DNA of 64,000 bases, taken from the NCBI RefSeq assembly GCF_015711645.1, contig NZ_JABTEX010000003.1, forward strand, positions 310,001 through 374,000. Direction: 5' to 3'. Position 1 is the stretch's first letter; each line of letters starts with the position of its first letter. The translations under genes and the position numbers were made by a program. Shown here in pieces: positions 34,578-43,347 of this stretch. The stretch comes from Planomonospora sp. ID82291 (GTDB taxonomy: Bacteria; Actinomycetota; Actinomycetes; Streptosporangiales; Streptosporangiaceae). The notes beneath the pieces were generated by a model, which was not told where the DNA came from, made no database searches, and worked only from the letters and a program-made list of their open reading frames with translations.

Positions 34578-35981
34578 TCAGTAGGAGAGCGCGGGGGCGG
34601 CGCCGGTCCCGGTCTCGGACTCGCCGGAGGGATCGGTCACCCCTTCCACGGGACCGATCTTGATGAACTTGAGCAGCAGCCGGATCTCGATCACCGCGAG
34701 CACCCCGTAGAGCAGGGTGAAGCCGACCAGCGTGGTGGCGACCTCGGCGACGTCCACCCCGGGGGAGACCGCCGAGGCGGTGCTCATGATCCCGTAGACG
34801 GTCCACGGCTGGCGGCCCATCTCGGTGAAGATCCAGCCCATCGAGTTGGCCAGGAACGGCAGGCCGATGCCCAGGACGGCCAGCCGGTAGAACCAGGGGC
34901 TGCGCGGCAGCCGGCCCCGGCGGGTGAGCCAGAGCCCGGTCAGGGCGAGCAGCCCGGCCAGCACGCCGAAGCCGATCATCAGACGGAAGGTCCAGTAGGC
35001 CAGGCCGACGCTCGGCCGGTAGTCGCCGGGGCCGTACAGGGCCTGGTAGCGGGCCTGGATGTCGTTGATGCCCTCGACCTCGCCGTCCAGGGTGTTGGTG
35101 GCCAGCAGGCTGAGGCCGTACGGGATCTGCAGGTTGACGTGGTTGCGGCCGTTCTCCACGTCGCCGACGGCGAACAGCGAGAATCCGGCGGAGCTCTCGT
35201 CCTCCCACAGCGCCTCGGCGGCGGCCATCTTCATCGGCTGCTGCTCGGTCATGATCTGCGCCTGCCAGTGGCCGCTGAAGGCGACCCCGGCCGAGGCGAC
35301 CAGGGCGACGGCCATCGCCAGGCGCGCCGAGGTGCGGAACAGTTCGACGTCCTGCTTCTTGAGCAGCTTCCAGGCGCTGACGCCGGCGACGAACGCGCCG
35401 GCGGTGACGAACGCGCCGAAGATGACGTGCGGGAAGGTGGCCAGGGTGGTGACGTTCGTGAGCACCGCCCAGATGTCGGTGAGCTCCGCGCGGCCGGTCT
35501 CCGGGTTGAGCCGGTAGCCGACCGGGTGCTGCATCCAGGAGTTGGCCGCCAGGATGAAGTAGGCCGACAGGTTGGTGCCGATCGCGGCCAGCCAGATCGT
35601 CATCAGGTGGAGCCGGGGCGGGAGCCGGTCCCAGCCGAAGATCCACAGTCCGAGGAAGGTGGACTCCAGGAAGAAGGCCATCAGCCCTTCCATGGCCAGC
35701 GGGGCACCGAACACGTCGCCGACGAAGCGGGAGTAGTCACTCCAGTTCATGCCGAACTGGAACTCCTGCACGATGCCGGTGACCACCCCCATCGCGAAGT
35801 TGATCAGGAAGAGCTTGCCCCAGAACTTCGTCAGCCGCAGGTAGGCCGGCTTCTTCGTCCGGTGCCAGGCGGTCTGCAGGCCCGCGACGATGATCGACAA
35901 CCCGATCGTCAGCGGCACGAAGAGGAAGTGGTAGACCGTGGTGATCCCGAATTGCCAGCGGGAGAGGTCCAAGACGTCCAT
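34578..35981 (-). CDS. cydA: cytochrome bd oxidase subunit I
   Basis: 467 residues. Haem ligand H18 is in TTVYHFLFVPLTIGLS. GLMAFFLESTFLGLW has the conserved glutamate E99, GRQPWTVYG is the quinol-site motif, and the insertion after it is short (short Q-loop type). VLFWGVI-type loops are absent, as expected. It makes the haem b558/b595/d subunit of the high-affinity oxidase. GACGGAGTCCCC precedes the ATG. Two DosR-like boxes lie 63-98 bp upstream, inside the tail of the next gene, so the operon is probably hypoxia-induced. Confidence 0.97.
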   Translation of the reverse strand: MDVLDLSRWQFGITTVYHFLFVPLTIGLSIIVAGLQTAWHRTKKPAYLRLTKFWGKLFLINFAMGVVTGIVQEFQFGMNWSDYSRFVGDVFGAPLAMEGLMAFFLESTFLGLWIFGWDRLPPRLHLMTIWLAAIGTNLSAYFILAANSWMQHPVGYRLNPETGRAELTDIWAVLTNVTTLATFPHVIFGAFVTAGAFVAGVSAWKLLKKQDVELFRTSARLAMAVALVASAGVAFSGHWQAQIMTEQQPMKMAAAEALWEDESSAGFSLFAVGDVENGRNHVNLQIPYGLSLLATNTLDGEVEGINDIQARYQALYGPGDYRPSVGLAYWTFRLMIGFGVLAGLLALTGLWLTRRGRLPRSPWFYRLAVLGIGLPFLANSMGWIFTEMGRQPWTVYGIMSTASAVSPGVDVAEVATTLVGFTLLYGVLAVIEIRLLLKFIKIGPVEGVTDPSGESETGTGAAPALSY

Positions 35982-36033
35982 GGGGACTCCGTCTCACGAG
36001 TGATTTCCCGGCAATCGTCCCGACGCGGCGGAG

Positions 36034-37236
36034 TCACTCCGTAGGGTCTGCCGTCCCCCTCCGCAGGGACCTTGGTCCCGCCCCCACCATCCCGACCAGC
36101 GTGGTCCCGGTGACGGCCGCCACCGTGGCGGCCATCGCCACCGCGCCGAGCATCCCGATGAGCACCACGAGCGGCGGCGACTGCCCCGGCTGCCAGAGCG
36201 GGGTGGTCACGAGGCCGAAGGCCGCCAGGCCCATGCACCAGCCCCCGGTGCTCGCCACGATCCACCGCCACGCCCCGGCGACGCGGCCGCGCAGCACGCG
36301 CCACTGGAACAGCCCCATCGACACCAGCAGGGCCGGGCCCATGACGGCCAGCAGCGGCCAGGGGACGGCCGTCAGCCCCTCGCCGAGCAGCACGGGGACC
36401 GAGCCGATCGTCCAGGCGACCGTGGCCCCGGCCGCGGTCGCCCGCACCCACGTGCGCGTCGGCACCGAGGGCAGCGCGCCGCGCAGCGCGTACGCCTGGC
36501 CGAGGCCGAGCAGGGCGCCCTCCCCCGCGCCCGCCAGGACCAGCAGGAAGACCTGGGCCAGCGGCCCGAGCCGCGCGGAGCCGACCACCAGGGCCGCGAC
36601 CACGGCGGGCAGGGCGAAACCGGCGATCTCCCCGGCCAGGGTGGCCAGGAACCAGCGCCGCCACAGGCCGCGCGCGCCCCCCGCGCCCGGCCCGCCGGGA
36701 ACCGGCCGCTCCAGGCGGATCCGGATCGCCACCCCGTCGCGGGCCCAGGCGGGCGGGGCCGCCCCCGCGGGCCGGCCGGGGGCCGACGCCATCTCCAGCA
36801 GGGTCTCGGCCACCCGGTGGACGTCCGCGGACACGCTCGCGACGCCCTCCCACTCGCGTCCGCGCAGGCGCACGCGGACCGGGGCGCCGCCGGGCCCGGA
36901 CAGGTTGCGCCACCACATCCGGTCGCGGTGGCTGACCAGCAGCAGCTCGCCGTCCCTGGCCACGTAGTTCGCGGGCACCGTGATCCGCCTGCCGGTCCTG
37001 CGGCCCTCCACCGTCACCAGGGCGACCGAGGCGCTCAGCAGGTCGTGCAGGGGGGAGCGGAGCAGACGGCGGACGAACGGGTTCACCAGGCGGTTCTGGA
37101 CCGCGCGCAGCGGGCTCCGCGTCCCGGGGCCCGCTGCGGGGCCCGGCCGGGCCTGCGGGCCGTCCACGACTCCGGGCGGCGCGTATGCGGGCGGCGCGTG
37201 CGAACCGTCCCCGGTCCGCGGCCGGTGCATCACCAT
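36034..37236 (-). CDS. deazaflavin (F420)-type nitroreductase-like domain fused to a six-helix membrane domain
   Basis: 400 residues. Residues about 45-150 (NPFVRRLLRSPLHDLLSASV, LVTVEGRRTGRRITVPANYV, GELLLVSHRDRMWWRNLSG) are the split-barrel of the Ddn/PF04075 deazaflavin-dependent nitroreductase family. From about residue 185 there are six or so TM helices (FLATLAGEIAGFALPAVVAA onward), with no recognised family. The two halves in one chain are unusual. It sits between cydA and the XRE-PPOX gene. Its 3' end carries the cydA operator boxes and its 5' end faces three more, so it is part of the hypoxia island; a quinone or nitro-compound reductase role at the membrane is inferred. Confidence 0.75.
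   Translation of the reverse strand: MVMHRPRTGDGSHAPPAYAPPGVVDGPQARPGPAAGPGTRSPLRAVQNRLVNPFVRRLLRSPLHDLLSASVALVTVEGRRTGRRITVPANYVARDGELLLVSHRDRMWWRNLSGPGGAPVRVRLRGREWEGVASVSADVHRVAETLLEMASAPGRPAGAAPPAWARDGVAIRIRLERPVPGGPGAGGARGLWRRWFLATLAGEIAGFALPAVVAALVVGSARLGPLAQVFLLVLAGAGEGALLGLGQAYALRGALPSVPTRTWVRATAAGATVAWTIGSVPVLLGEGLTAVPWPLLAVMGPALLVSMGLFQWRVLRGRVAGAWRWIVASTGGWCMGLAAFGLVTTPLWQPGQSPPLVVLIGMLGAVAMAATVAAVTGTTLVGMVGAGPRSLRRGTADPTE
36044..36079 (-). promoter_or_regulatory. DosR-like box pair upstream of cydAB
   Basis: GGGTCTGCCGTCCC (36044-36057) and GGGACCTTGGTCCC (36066-36079, perfect palindrome) both fit GGGNC-N4-GNCCC. Centres are 22 bp apart. They sit in the last codons and 3' flank of the upstream gene, 63-98 bp from the cydA ATG. 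Confidence 0.8.
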
Positions 37237-37288
37237 GTCGTCCTCCTACCGTCTCCCCCATTCGACCGTCTGCCGGTGTCCGGCACAG

Positions 37289-37341
37289 GGGCCGAAAGAC
37301 CCTGCCGGGCGGGACCTCCGGCCCGCAGGGGCCCGGGTCCC
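37289..37341. promoter_or_regulatory. three DosR-like boxes in the divergent gap
   Basis: GGGCCGAAAGACCC (37289), GGGACCTCCGGCCC (37311) and GGGGCCCGGGTCCC (37328) all fit GGGNC-N4-GNCCC. The first two centres are 22 bp apart, the third 17 bp further. The gap separates the Ddn-fusion gene (minus) from the XRE-PPOX gene (plus), so both may be controlled. Confidence 0.8.
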
Positions 37342-37502
37342 TGCCTTACGATGGCGATCGATCATGACGGGCCTCCGGCGGCCGGGCACGGGTTAGAGTC
37401 ACCCGGGCGGGGGGAGGTCCGGAGTGATCCGGTTTCGAGCACGCCGGTCCCCGGGCGCTCCGGCATCCGGGACCGCCGCTGCCCTCTTCATCGGGAGAAT
37501 CC

Positions 37503-38177
37503 ATGACCGAACGCATCACGGCCCCCGGCGATCTCGGCCGCCGGGTCGCGGCCAGGCGTGAGGCCCTCGGCCTCAGCAGGGAACGGCTGGCCGAGCGGGC
37601 CGGGATCGACCCCGGTTACCTCGCCTATCTGGAGGAGGCCGCCGCCTCCCCCGCCAGTGAGACCGTGCAGCGGCTGGCCGCCGCCCTGCAGACCGGCCCG
37701 GAGGAACTGCTGGGGGGCACGGTCGACCTGCCGCCCGGACGCGGCCCGGCCGGCGCCGAGCCGTCGCTGGACGAGCTCGACCCCAACGAGTGCCTGCACC
37801 TGATCTTCCCCGGCGGTGTGGGCCGGGTCGCCTTCGACGACGGCGGCGGGCCGACGATCCTGCCGGTCAACTACGTGCTGCACGACAACGCGGTGGTCTT
37901 CCGCACCGCGGCCGAGGGCCCGTTCAGCCGGCACCTGCGCACCGGCGTCCCCGGGGTCGAGTTCAAGGTCGCCTTCGAGGTCGACCGGATCGACGACCCC
38001 AACCGGGAGGGCTGGAGCGTGCTCATCCGGGGCGGCGCGCACCTGGTCTCCTCCCCCGACGAGCAGGCGGCCGTGGCGGCGGCGGGCGTGCAGTCCTGGG
38101 CGGGCGGCACGCGCGACCTCTACATCAAGATCGTTCCCAGTGAGGTCTCCGGCCGCCGGATCCGGCACCGCTCGTGA
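37503..38177 (+). CDS. XRE helix-turn-helix fused to a PPOX-fold domain
   Basis: 224 residues. Residues 8-62 form an XRE HTH (GRRVAARREALGLSRERLAE, GIDPGYLAYLEEAAASP). After a linker, residues 95-220 are a flavin/haem-binding split barrel (GRVAFDDGGGPTILPVNYVL, HDNAVVFRTAAEGPFSRHLR) that resembles the separate PPOX gene at 39016 (P-V-N-Y-V-L shared). It would be a DNA-binding protein that responds to a bound redox cofactor. It starts with ATG at 37503 and GGGAG upstream. It lies next to devR under three DosR-like boxes. Confidence 0.85.
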   Translation: MTERITAPGDLGRRVAARREALGLSRERLAERAGIDPGYLAYLEEAAASPASETVQRLAAALQTGPEELLGGTVDLPPGRGPAGAEPSLDELDPNECLHLIFPGGVGRVAFDDGGGPTILPVNYVLHDNAVVFRTAAEGPFSRHLRTGVPGVEFKVAFEVDRIDDPNREGWSVLIRGGAHLVSSPDEQAAVAAAGVQSWAGGTRDLYIKIVPSEVSGRRIRHRS

Positions 38178-38316
38178 CCGTCCGGCGCGGGATCCGGCGA
38201 TCGTGCGGGCACCCGCGTGCCGATGACGCCCCGATCCGTGTTTTGATGGTCTCCCGCAGGACAGGGGTGACCGGAAGGCTCGGTTGCCGGCGGTCGAGGT
38301 GAGGAGAGCTGACGAC

Positions 38317-38985
38317 ATGGATGTGATTCGCGTGGTCCTCGTGGACGACCACGAGGTGGTACGGCGCGGCGTCGCGGCCCTCCTCGACTCCGAGGACGAC
38401 ATCCAGGTGGTCGGCGAGGCCGGGACCGCCGAGTCGGCCGTCACCCGCATCACCGCGCTCCAGCCGGACGTGGCGGTGCTGGACGTGCGCCTGCCCGACG
38501 GGAGCGGCGTCGACGTGTGCCGCGAGGTCCGCTCCCGCCTGCCCGGACTCGCCTGCCTGATGCTGACCTCGTTCGCCGACGACGACGCGTTGTTCGATTC
38601 GGTGATGGCGGGCGCCTCGGGATACGTCCTCAAGCAGATCCACGGCTCCGACCTGGTCGGCGCCGTGCGCACCGTGGCCTCGGGCCAGTCGCTGCTCGAC
38701 CCGCAGACGACCGCGTCGATGCTGGCGCGCCTGCGCGACCAGGAGAGCCGCAAGGACCCGCTGTCGGCCCTGTCGGCGCAGGAGCGGCAGATCCTCGACC
38801 TGATCGGCGAGGGGCTGACCAACCGGCAGATCGGCGAGCGGATGTTCCTGGCGGAGAAGACCGTCAAGAACTACGTCTCCAACCTGCTCGGCAAGCTCGA
38901 CATGCAGCGCCGCACCCAGGCCGCGGCTTTGGTCACCCGGCTCAAGGCCGAACGCGGCGAGCGGGGAGACCTTCGTCCCTGGTGA
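38317..38985 (+). CDS. devR: DevR/DosR-like response regulator
   Basis: 222 residues. Receiver domain: VVLVDDHEVVRRGVAALLDS, phospho-acceptor D56 in VAVLDVRLPDGSG, LMLTSFADDDALFDSVMAGA, GYVLKQIHGSDL. The NarL/LuxR C-terminal HTH is LSAQERQILDLIGEGLTNRQ, then IGERMFLAEKTVKNYVSNLL, the recognition helix K-T-V-K-N-Y-V-S characteristic of DevR. It is the master activator of hypoxic dormancy genes in mycobacteria. ATG at 38317 has GAGGAG upstream. The kinase partner devS is 550 bp away on the other strand, not in an operon. No DosR-like box is visible before its own start. Confidence 0.93.
   Translation: MDVIRVVLVDDHEVVRRGVAALLDSEDDIQVVGEAGTAESAVTRITALQPDVAVLDVRLPDGSGVDVCREVRSRLPGLACLMLTSFADDDALFDSVMAGASGYVLKQIHGSDLVGAVRTVASGQSLLDPQTTASMLARLRDQESRKDPLSALSAQERQILDLIGEGLTNRQIGERMFLAEKTVKNYVSNLLGKLDMQRRTQAAALVTRLKAERGERGDLRPW
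38966..38979 (+). promoter_or_regulatory. DosR-like box upstream of the PPOX gene
   Basis: GAGACCTTCGTCCC has one mismatch to GGGNC-N4-GNCCC. It overlaps the last codons of devR and is 37-50 bp before the start of the next gene, a normal activator position. No 22-bp partner was found. Confidence 0.6.
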
Positions 38986-39015
38986 TCCCGGCAGGTCGGC
39001 GGTGATGCTGGAGGC

Positions 39016-39447
39016 ATGAAAGTCGACTCCGCCGGGCTGCGGGTGCTCACCCGTGCCGAGTGCATCCAGTTGCTCGCCTCCACTCCCCTGGGGCGCATCG
39101 TCTTCACCGACCGGGCGCTGCCTGCGATCCAGCCGGTCAACTACGTGCTGGACGGAGACGACCTGGTGATCCGCACCGGCTCCGGCTCCAAGCTGGCCTC
39201 CGCGGTGCGCGACACCATCGTGGCGCTGGAGGCCGACGCGTTCGACCCGGACGGCCGCACCGGATGGTCGGTGACCGTCGTCGGGCAGGCGCGGGCCGTC
39301 CGGGAGGCCCACGAGGTCAGCCGGCTGGCACACCTCCCGCTGGCCCCGTGGACCTCCCGGAGCCCCGGTTCCCCGGAGGCCCAGGACCACTACATCGTCC
39401 TGCCGATCGAGCAGGTCTCCGGCCGCCGGGTCGACACGCACCCCTGA
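39016..39447 (+). CDS. PPOX-fold (FMN/haem-binding) small protein of the dormancy group
   Basis: 143 residues. LTRAECIQLLASTPLGRIVF, TDRALPAIQPVNYVLDGDDL, VIRTGSGSKLASAVRDTIVA and FDPDGRTGWSVTVVGQARAV are the split-barrel of the pyridoxamine-phosphate-oxidase-like proteins that make up a large share of DosR regulons. It is likely a flavin, F420 or haem protein of unknown reaction. It has the same core as the barrel of the XRE fusion. A DosR-like box lies just upstream. Confidence 0.85.
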   Translation: MKVDSAGLRVLTRAECIQLLASTPLGRIVFTDRALPAIQPVNYVLDGDDLVIRTGSGSKLASAVRDTIVALEADAFDPDGRTGWSVTVVGQARAVREAHEVSRLAHLPLAPWTSRSPGSPEAQDHYIVLPIEQVSGRRVDTHP

Positions 39448-39534
39448 CGCCGCATCCCGCCCCCCGCCGGAGGCGCGGTCCTCTGCGGGCGGACCGCCCC
39501 GCCCGGAGGGGACCGGGCGGCGGACCGGCCGGGA

Positions 39535-41235
39535 TCACCCCCGGTCCAGGGGGGCCTGCCAGCGCAGGCGGCTGCCCCCTCCTTCGGCGCGCTCGGCGGT
39601 GAAGGAGCCGCCCAGGCGCTCGGCGCGCTCGGCCAGGTTGCGCAGTCCGCTGCGCCGCCCGCCCTCGGGGATGCCGACGCCGTTGTCGCCCACCTCCAGC
39701 AGCAGCGTGCCGTCGCGCACCTCCACCAGCACCTGCGCCCTGCTCGCCCGGGCGTGGCGGGCGACGTTCGACAGCGCCTCACGCAGCACCGCCCGCAGCT
39801 GCTCCCCCACCTCCTCGGGCACCGTGTTGTCCAGCGGCCCCTCCATCCGGATGCCGGGCATGAAGCCGAGCTGCTCGCGGGCGGCCTCCACCAGCTCCGT
39901 CACCCGGCCGCGCAGCGTGCGGGCCGGACCGTGCTGCGGCGGCGACTGCAGCGCGAAGATGGTGGAGCGGATCTCCTTGATGGTCTGGTCCAGCTCGTCC
40001 ACGGCGTGCTGCAGCCGCGCCGACGCGGCGGGGTTCTCGACCATGCGGACCGTGCTCATCAGCGTCATGGCCACCGCGAACAGCCGCTGGATGACGACGT
40101 CGTGCAGGTCCTTGGCGATGCGGTCGCGGTCCTCCAGCAGGCCCAGCCGCTCGGCGTCGCGGCGCGCGTCGGCCAGCTCCAGCGCGACCGCCGCCTGCCC
40201 GCCCAGGGACTCGGCCATCCGCAGGTCCGCCTCGTTGAACGGCAGCGCCCCGCTCCGCTTGGCCAGGACGAGCACGCCGCGGGACGCGTCCACCCCGCCC
40301 AGCGGCACCGCGATGGCCGGGCCCAGCGGCACCCCCTCCAGATGCGGCGGATACCCGGCGAACTCCTGCAGGTCCGGCGTGCTCTGCGGCCGGCCGCTGC
40401 GCAGCGCCGCCCCGGCCAGCGACCGGTCCGTCCGCATGTCCCGCGCGCGCAGCAGCTCCTCGCCGAGCCCTTCGACGATCTCGATCCGCACCATGTCCTC
40501 GTGCGGGAAGCTCACCATCGCCGTATCGGCCCCGGTCAGCTCCCGGGCGCGCCGGGCCATGATGGTGAGCACCTCCCCCGGGTCGTCGCCGGACAGCAGG
40601 CTGGTGGTCACCTCCGACGAGACCCGCAGCCAGTCCTCCCTGCGCCGGGTCTCCTCGTACAGCCGGGCGTTCTCGATCGCCACGCCCGCGGCGGCGGCCA
40701 GCGCGTTGACGACCGCCTCGTCCTCCTCCTCGAACGCCCCGCCCCCGGCCTTCTCGGTCAGGTAGAGGTTGCCGAACACCTCGTCGCGCACCCGGATGGG
40801 CACGCCCAGGAAGCTGCGCATCGGCGGATGGCCCGCGGGGAAACCGTAGGACTCGGGGTGCTCGGCCAGGTCGGCGATCCGCAGCGTCTGCGGATCCTTG
40901 ATCAGCAGGCCGAGCAGCCCCTTGCCGTGCGGCCAGTGCTCGATCTGCGCGATCTCCTCCTCGGTGACCCCCACCGGGATGAAGCGCTCGAGGGTGCCGC
41001 CCTCGCCGATCACGCCGAGCGCCGCGTACCGGGCGTCGACCAGCTTGGCCGCGGCCTCGGTGATCCGCCGCAGCACGGTCTCCAGGTCCAGGTCGCTGCC
41101 GACCGAGACCACCGCCTCCAGCAGCGCGTGCACCCGGTCGCGGGTGGCGAGCACCGTGTCCAGCCGGTCCTGCAGCTCCGACAGCAGATCGTCCAGCCGC
41201 ATCTGCGGAATCAGAGGTCTCTCGCCCACGCCCAT
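39535..41235 (-). CDS. devS: DevS/DosS-like GAF sensor histidine kinase
   Basis: 566 residues. GAF-A (about 40-195) has H136 in GHPPMRSFLGVPIRVRDEVF, the position of the haem-binding histidine of mycobacterial DosS. GAF-B runs to about 370. The HisKA_3 motif is DLHDVVIQRLFAV with phospho-acceptor H378. The ATPase domain carries EALSNVARHARAS and GDNGVGIP. It would sense oxygen, NO or CO, or redox state, and phosphorylate DevR. ATG at 41235 has GGAGGG upstream. It lies after the arc terminator and convergent with the PPOX gene. Confidence 0.92.
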   Translation of the reverse strand: MGVGERPLIPQMRLDDLLSELQDRLDTVLATRDRVHALLEAVVSVGSDLDLETVLRRITEAAAKLVDARYAALGVIGEGGTLERFIPVGVTEEEIAQIEHWPHGKGLLGLLIKDPQTLRIADLAEHPESYGFPAGHPPMRSFLGVPIRVRDEVFGNLYLTEKAGGGAFEEEDEAVVNALAAAAGVAIENARLYEETRRREDWLRVSSEVTTSLLSGDDPGEVLTIMARRARELTGADTAMVSFPHEDMVRIEIVEGLGEELLRARDMRTDRSLAGAALRSGRPQSTPDLQEFAGYPPHLEGVPLGPAIAVPLGGVDASRGVLVLAKRSGALPFNEADLRMAESLGGQAAVALELADARRDAERLGLLEDRDRIAKDLHDVVIQRLFAVAMTLMSTVRMVENPAASARLQHAVDELDQTIKEIRSTIFALQSPPQHGPARTLRGRVTELVEAAREQLGFMPGIRMEGPLDNTVPEEVGEQLRAVLREALSNVARHARASRAQVLVEVRDGTLLLEVGDNGVGIPEGGRRSGLRNLAERAERLGGSFTAERAEGGGSRLRWQAPLDRG

Positions 41236-41290
41236 CCCTCCACCACGCCCCGGCTCACCCCCCAAGCTTCCCATCCGGCGCCGGAGGGTC

Positions 41291-41325
41291 AAAAAAGAGC
41301 ACCCGCCCCGACGGGGCGGATGCTC
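41291..41325 (-). terminator. intrinsic terminator of the arcDABC operon
   Basis: On the minus strand GAGCATCCGCCCC-GTC-GGGGCGGGTGCTC (13-base arms, one mismatch) is followed by six T. It is 32 bp after the arcC stop. This is a textbook intrinsic terminator, rare in such GC-rich DNA. Confidence 0.9.
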
Positions 41326-41356
41326 TGTCACGGACCCCCTCCTGGTCCGCCGGGTC

Positions 41357-42292
41357 TCACAGCGTGCTGGTCAGCGGCCAGGTCGCGTTGGGCGTGATGA
41401 CGGTGCCCGCGGTCCCCTCCAGGATCCGCACGGCGTCGTCCAGCCGGCCGATGGCCGCCATGTCGCCGGTCGTCTCGACGAACCGGCAGGCCGCCTCGAC
41501 CTTCGGCCCCATCGAGCCGGCCGGGAAGTCCTCGGCGCGCAGCTCGTGCGGGGTGGTGTGGCCGATCTCCTCCTGCTGCGGGGTGCCGAAGCCCCGCATG
41601 ACCCGGGGCACGTCGGTGAGGATCAGGAAGGCGTCGCACTCCAGCGCCTCGGCGAGCATGGAGCCGGTCAGGTCCTTGTCGATGACCGCCTCGATGCCCT
41701 GCAGGCGGCCCTTGTCGTTGCGGATGACCGGGATGCCGCCGCCGCCCGCGCAGACCACCACGACGCCGTCGCGGACCAGCCCGCGGATCAGCCGGGTCTC
41801 CACCACCCGCTGCGGGCGCGGCGAGGGCACGACCCTGCGCCAGTGGGGGCCGTCGGGCTTGACCGTCCAGCCGTTCTCCGCGGCCAGCCGCTCGGCCTCG
41901 GCCCGGTCGTAGACCTGGCCGACGAACTTGGTCGGGTCGTCGAAGGCCGGGTCCACCGCGGAGACCAGCGTCTGGTTGACCATCGACATGACCTGGCGGC
42001 CCGGCAGCGCGTTCTGCAGCGCCTGGAGCATCCAGTAGCCGATCATGCCCTGGGTCTGGGCGCCCAGCGTGTCGAACGGGTACGGCCGGCTCAGGTTGGA
42101 GTCGCCGGCGCTCTGCAGCGCCAGCATGCCCACCTGCGGGCCGTTGCCGTGCGTGATGATCAGTTCGTGGCGGGCCGCGACCTCGGCCAGCGTCTTGACG
42201 GCGACGGCCACGTTGGCGATCTGGACGTCGGCGTCGGGGCTCTCCCCGCGCCTCATCAGTGCGTTGCCCCCCAGGGCGACGAGAACGCGCAT
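41357..42292 (-). CDS. arcC: carbamate kinase
   Basis: 311 residues. MRVLVALGGNALMRRGESPD, LIITHGNGPQVGMLALQS, VCAGGGGIPVIRND and IEAVIDKDLTGSMLAEAL are the amino-acid-kinase motifs of carbamate kinases. It makes ATP from carbamoyl phosphate and ADP as the last step of the arginine deiminase pathway. It is the last gene of arcDABC, starting three bases after the arcB stop with GGGGAG inside the arcB end. Confidence 0.96.
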   Translation of the reverse strand: MRVLVALGGNALMRRGESPDADVQIANVAVAVKTLAEVAARHELIITHGNGPQVGMLALQSAGDSNLSRPYPFDTLGAQTQGMIGYWMLQALQNALPGRQVMSMVNQTLVSAVDPAFDDPTKFVGQVYDRAEAERLAAENGWTVKPDGPHWRRVVPSPRPQRVVETRLIRGLVRDGVVVVCAGGGGIPVIRNDKGRLQGIEAVIDKDLTGSMLAEALECDAFLILTDVPRVMRGFGTPQQEEIGHTTPHELRAEDFPAGSMGPKVEAACRFVETTGDMAAIGRLDDAVRILEGTAGTVITPNATWPLTSTL

Positions 42293-42295
42293 CGC

Positions 42296-43300
42296 TCAGC
42301 TCCCCAGGGTGGCGACCATGACGGCCTTGATCGTGTGCAGCCGGTTCTCGGCCTGGTCGAAGACGATGGACCGCGGCGACTCGAAGACCTCCTCGGTCAC
42401 CTCCAGCGCCTCCAGGCCGGTCTTGGCGTACAGGTCCTCGCCGACCTGGGTCTCCCGGTTGTGGAAGGCCGGCAGGCAGTGCAGGAACTTCACCGCCGGG
42501 TTGCCGGTCGCCTTCACCAGCTCGGCGTTGACCTGGTACGGCAGCAGCAGCCCGATGCGCTCGTCCCACACCTCCTTCGGCTCTCCCATCGAGACCCACA
42601 CGTCGGTGTAGAGGAAGTCGACGCCCCGCACGCCCCCGGCGACGTCGGCGGTGAGGGTGAGCCGGGCGCCGGTCTGCTCGGCGAGCTCGCGCGCCGGGCG
42701 CACCACCGTCTCCTCGTCCGGCCACAGCGCCTCGGGCGCGACGATCCGCACGTCCATGCCGAGCATCGCGCCGGTGACCAGCAGCGAGCTGCCGACGTTG
42801 TTGCGGGCGTCGCCGAGGTAGGCGTAGGAGATCTCCCCCAGCGGCTTGTCGCTGTGCTCGCGCATGGTGAGCACGTCGGCGAGCATCTGCGTGGGGTGCC
42901 ACTCGTCGGTGAGGCCGTTCCAGACCGGGACCCCGGAGTAGGCGGCCAGCTCCTCCACGTGCGCCTGCCTGCGGCCGCGGAACTCGATGCCGTCGTACAT
43001 CCGGCCGAGCACCCGTGCGGTGTCCTTGACCGACTCCTTGTGGCCCATCTGCGAGCCGCTCGGGTCGAGGTAGGTGACGTGCGCGCCCTGGTCGTGGGCG
43101 GCGACCTCGAACGCGCAGCGGGTGCGGGTGGAGGTCTTCTCGAAGATCAGCGCGATGTTCTTGCCCGTCAGCCGAGGCTGCTCGGTGCCGGCGTACTTGG
43201 CGGCCTTGAGGTCGGCCGCCAGATCGATCAGGTAGCGGATCTCCTGCGGAGTGAAGTCGAGTTCCTTCAGGAAACTGCGGTGACGCAGGTTGAACGCCAT
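42296..43300 (-). CDS. arcB: ornithine carbamoyltransferase, catabolic
   Basis: 334 residues. Carbamoyl-phosphate site [60 protein letters not shown], and [20 protein letters not shown] (H-C-L-P). It splits citrulline into ornithine and carbamoyl phosphate. The operon position between arcA and arcC marks it as the catabolic enzyme rather than biosynthetic ArgF. AGGGGAAG precedes the ATG. Confidence 0.95.
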   Translation of the reverse strand: MAFNLRHRSFLKELDFTPQEIRYLIDLAADLKAAKYAGTEQPRLTGKNIALIFEKTSTRTRCAFEVAAHDQGAHVTYLDPSGSQMGHKESVKDTARVLGRMYDGIEFRGRRQAHVEELAAYSGVPVWNGLTDEWHPTQMLADVLTMREHSDKPLGEISYAYLGDARNNVGSSLLVTGAMLGMDVRIVAPEALWPDEETVVRPARELAEQTGARLTLTADVAGGVRGVDFLYTDVWVSMGEPKEVWDERIGLLLPYQVNAELVKATGNPAVKFLHCLPAFHNRETQVGEDLYAKTGLEALEVTEEVFESPRSIVFDQAENRLHTIKAVMVATLGS

Positions 43301-43347
43301 TGTTCTTCCCCTGTGGTCGTGTTGCGGATTCGGTGAGCGGCGGACGG

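Noticed and set aside
38178-38316. A DosR-like box for autoregulation of devR
   Set aside because: No match with fewer than three mismatches to GGGNC-N4-GNCCC in this gap.
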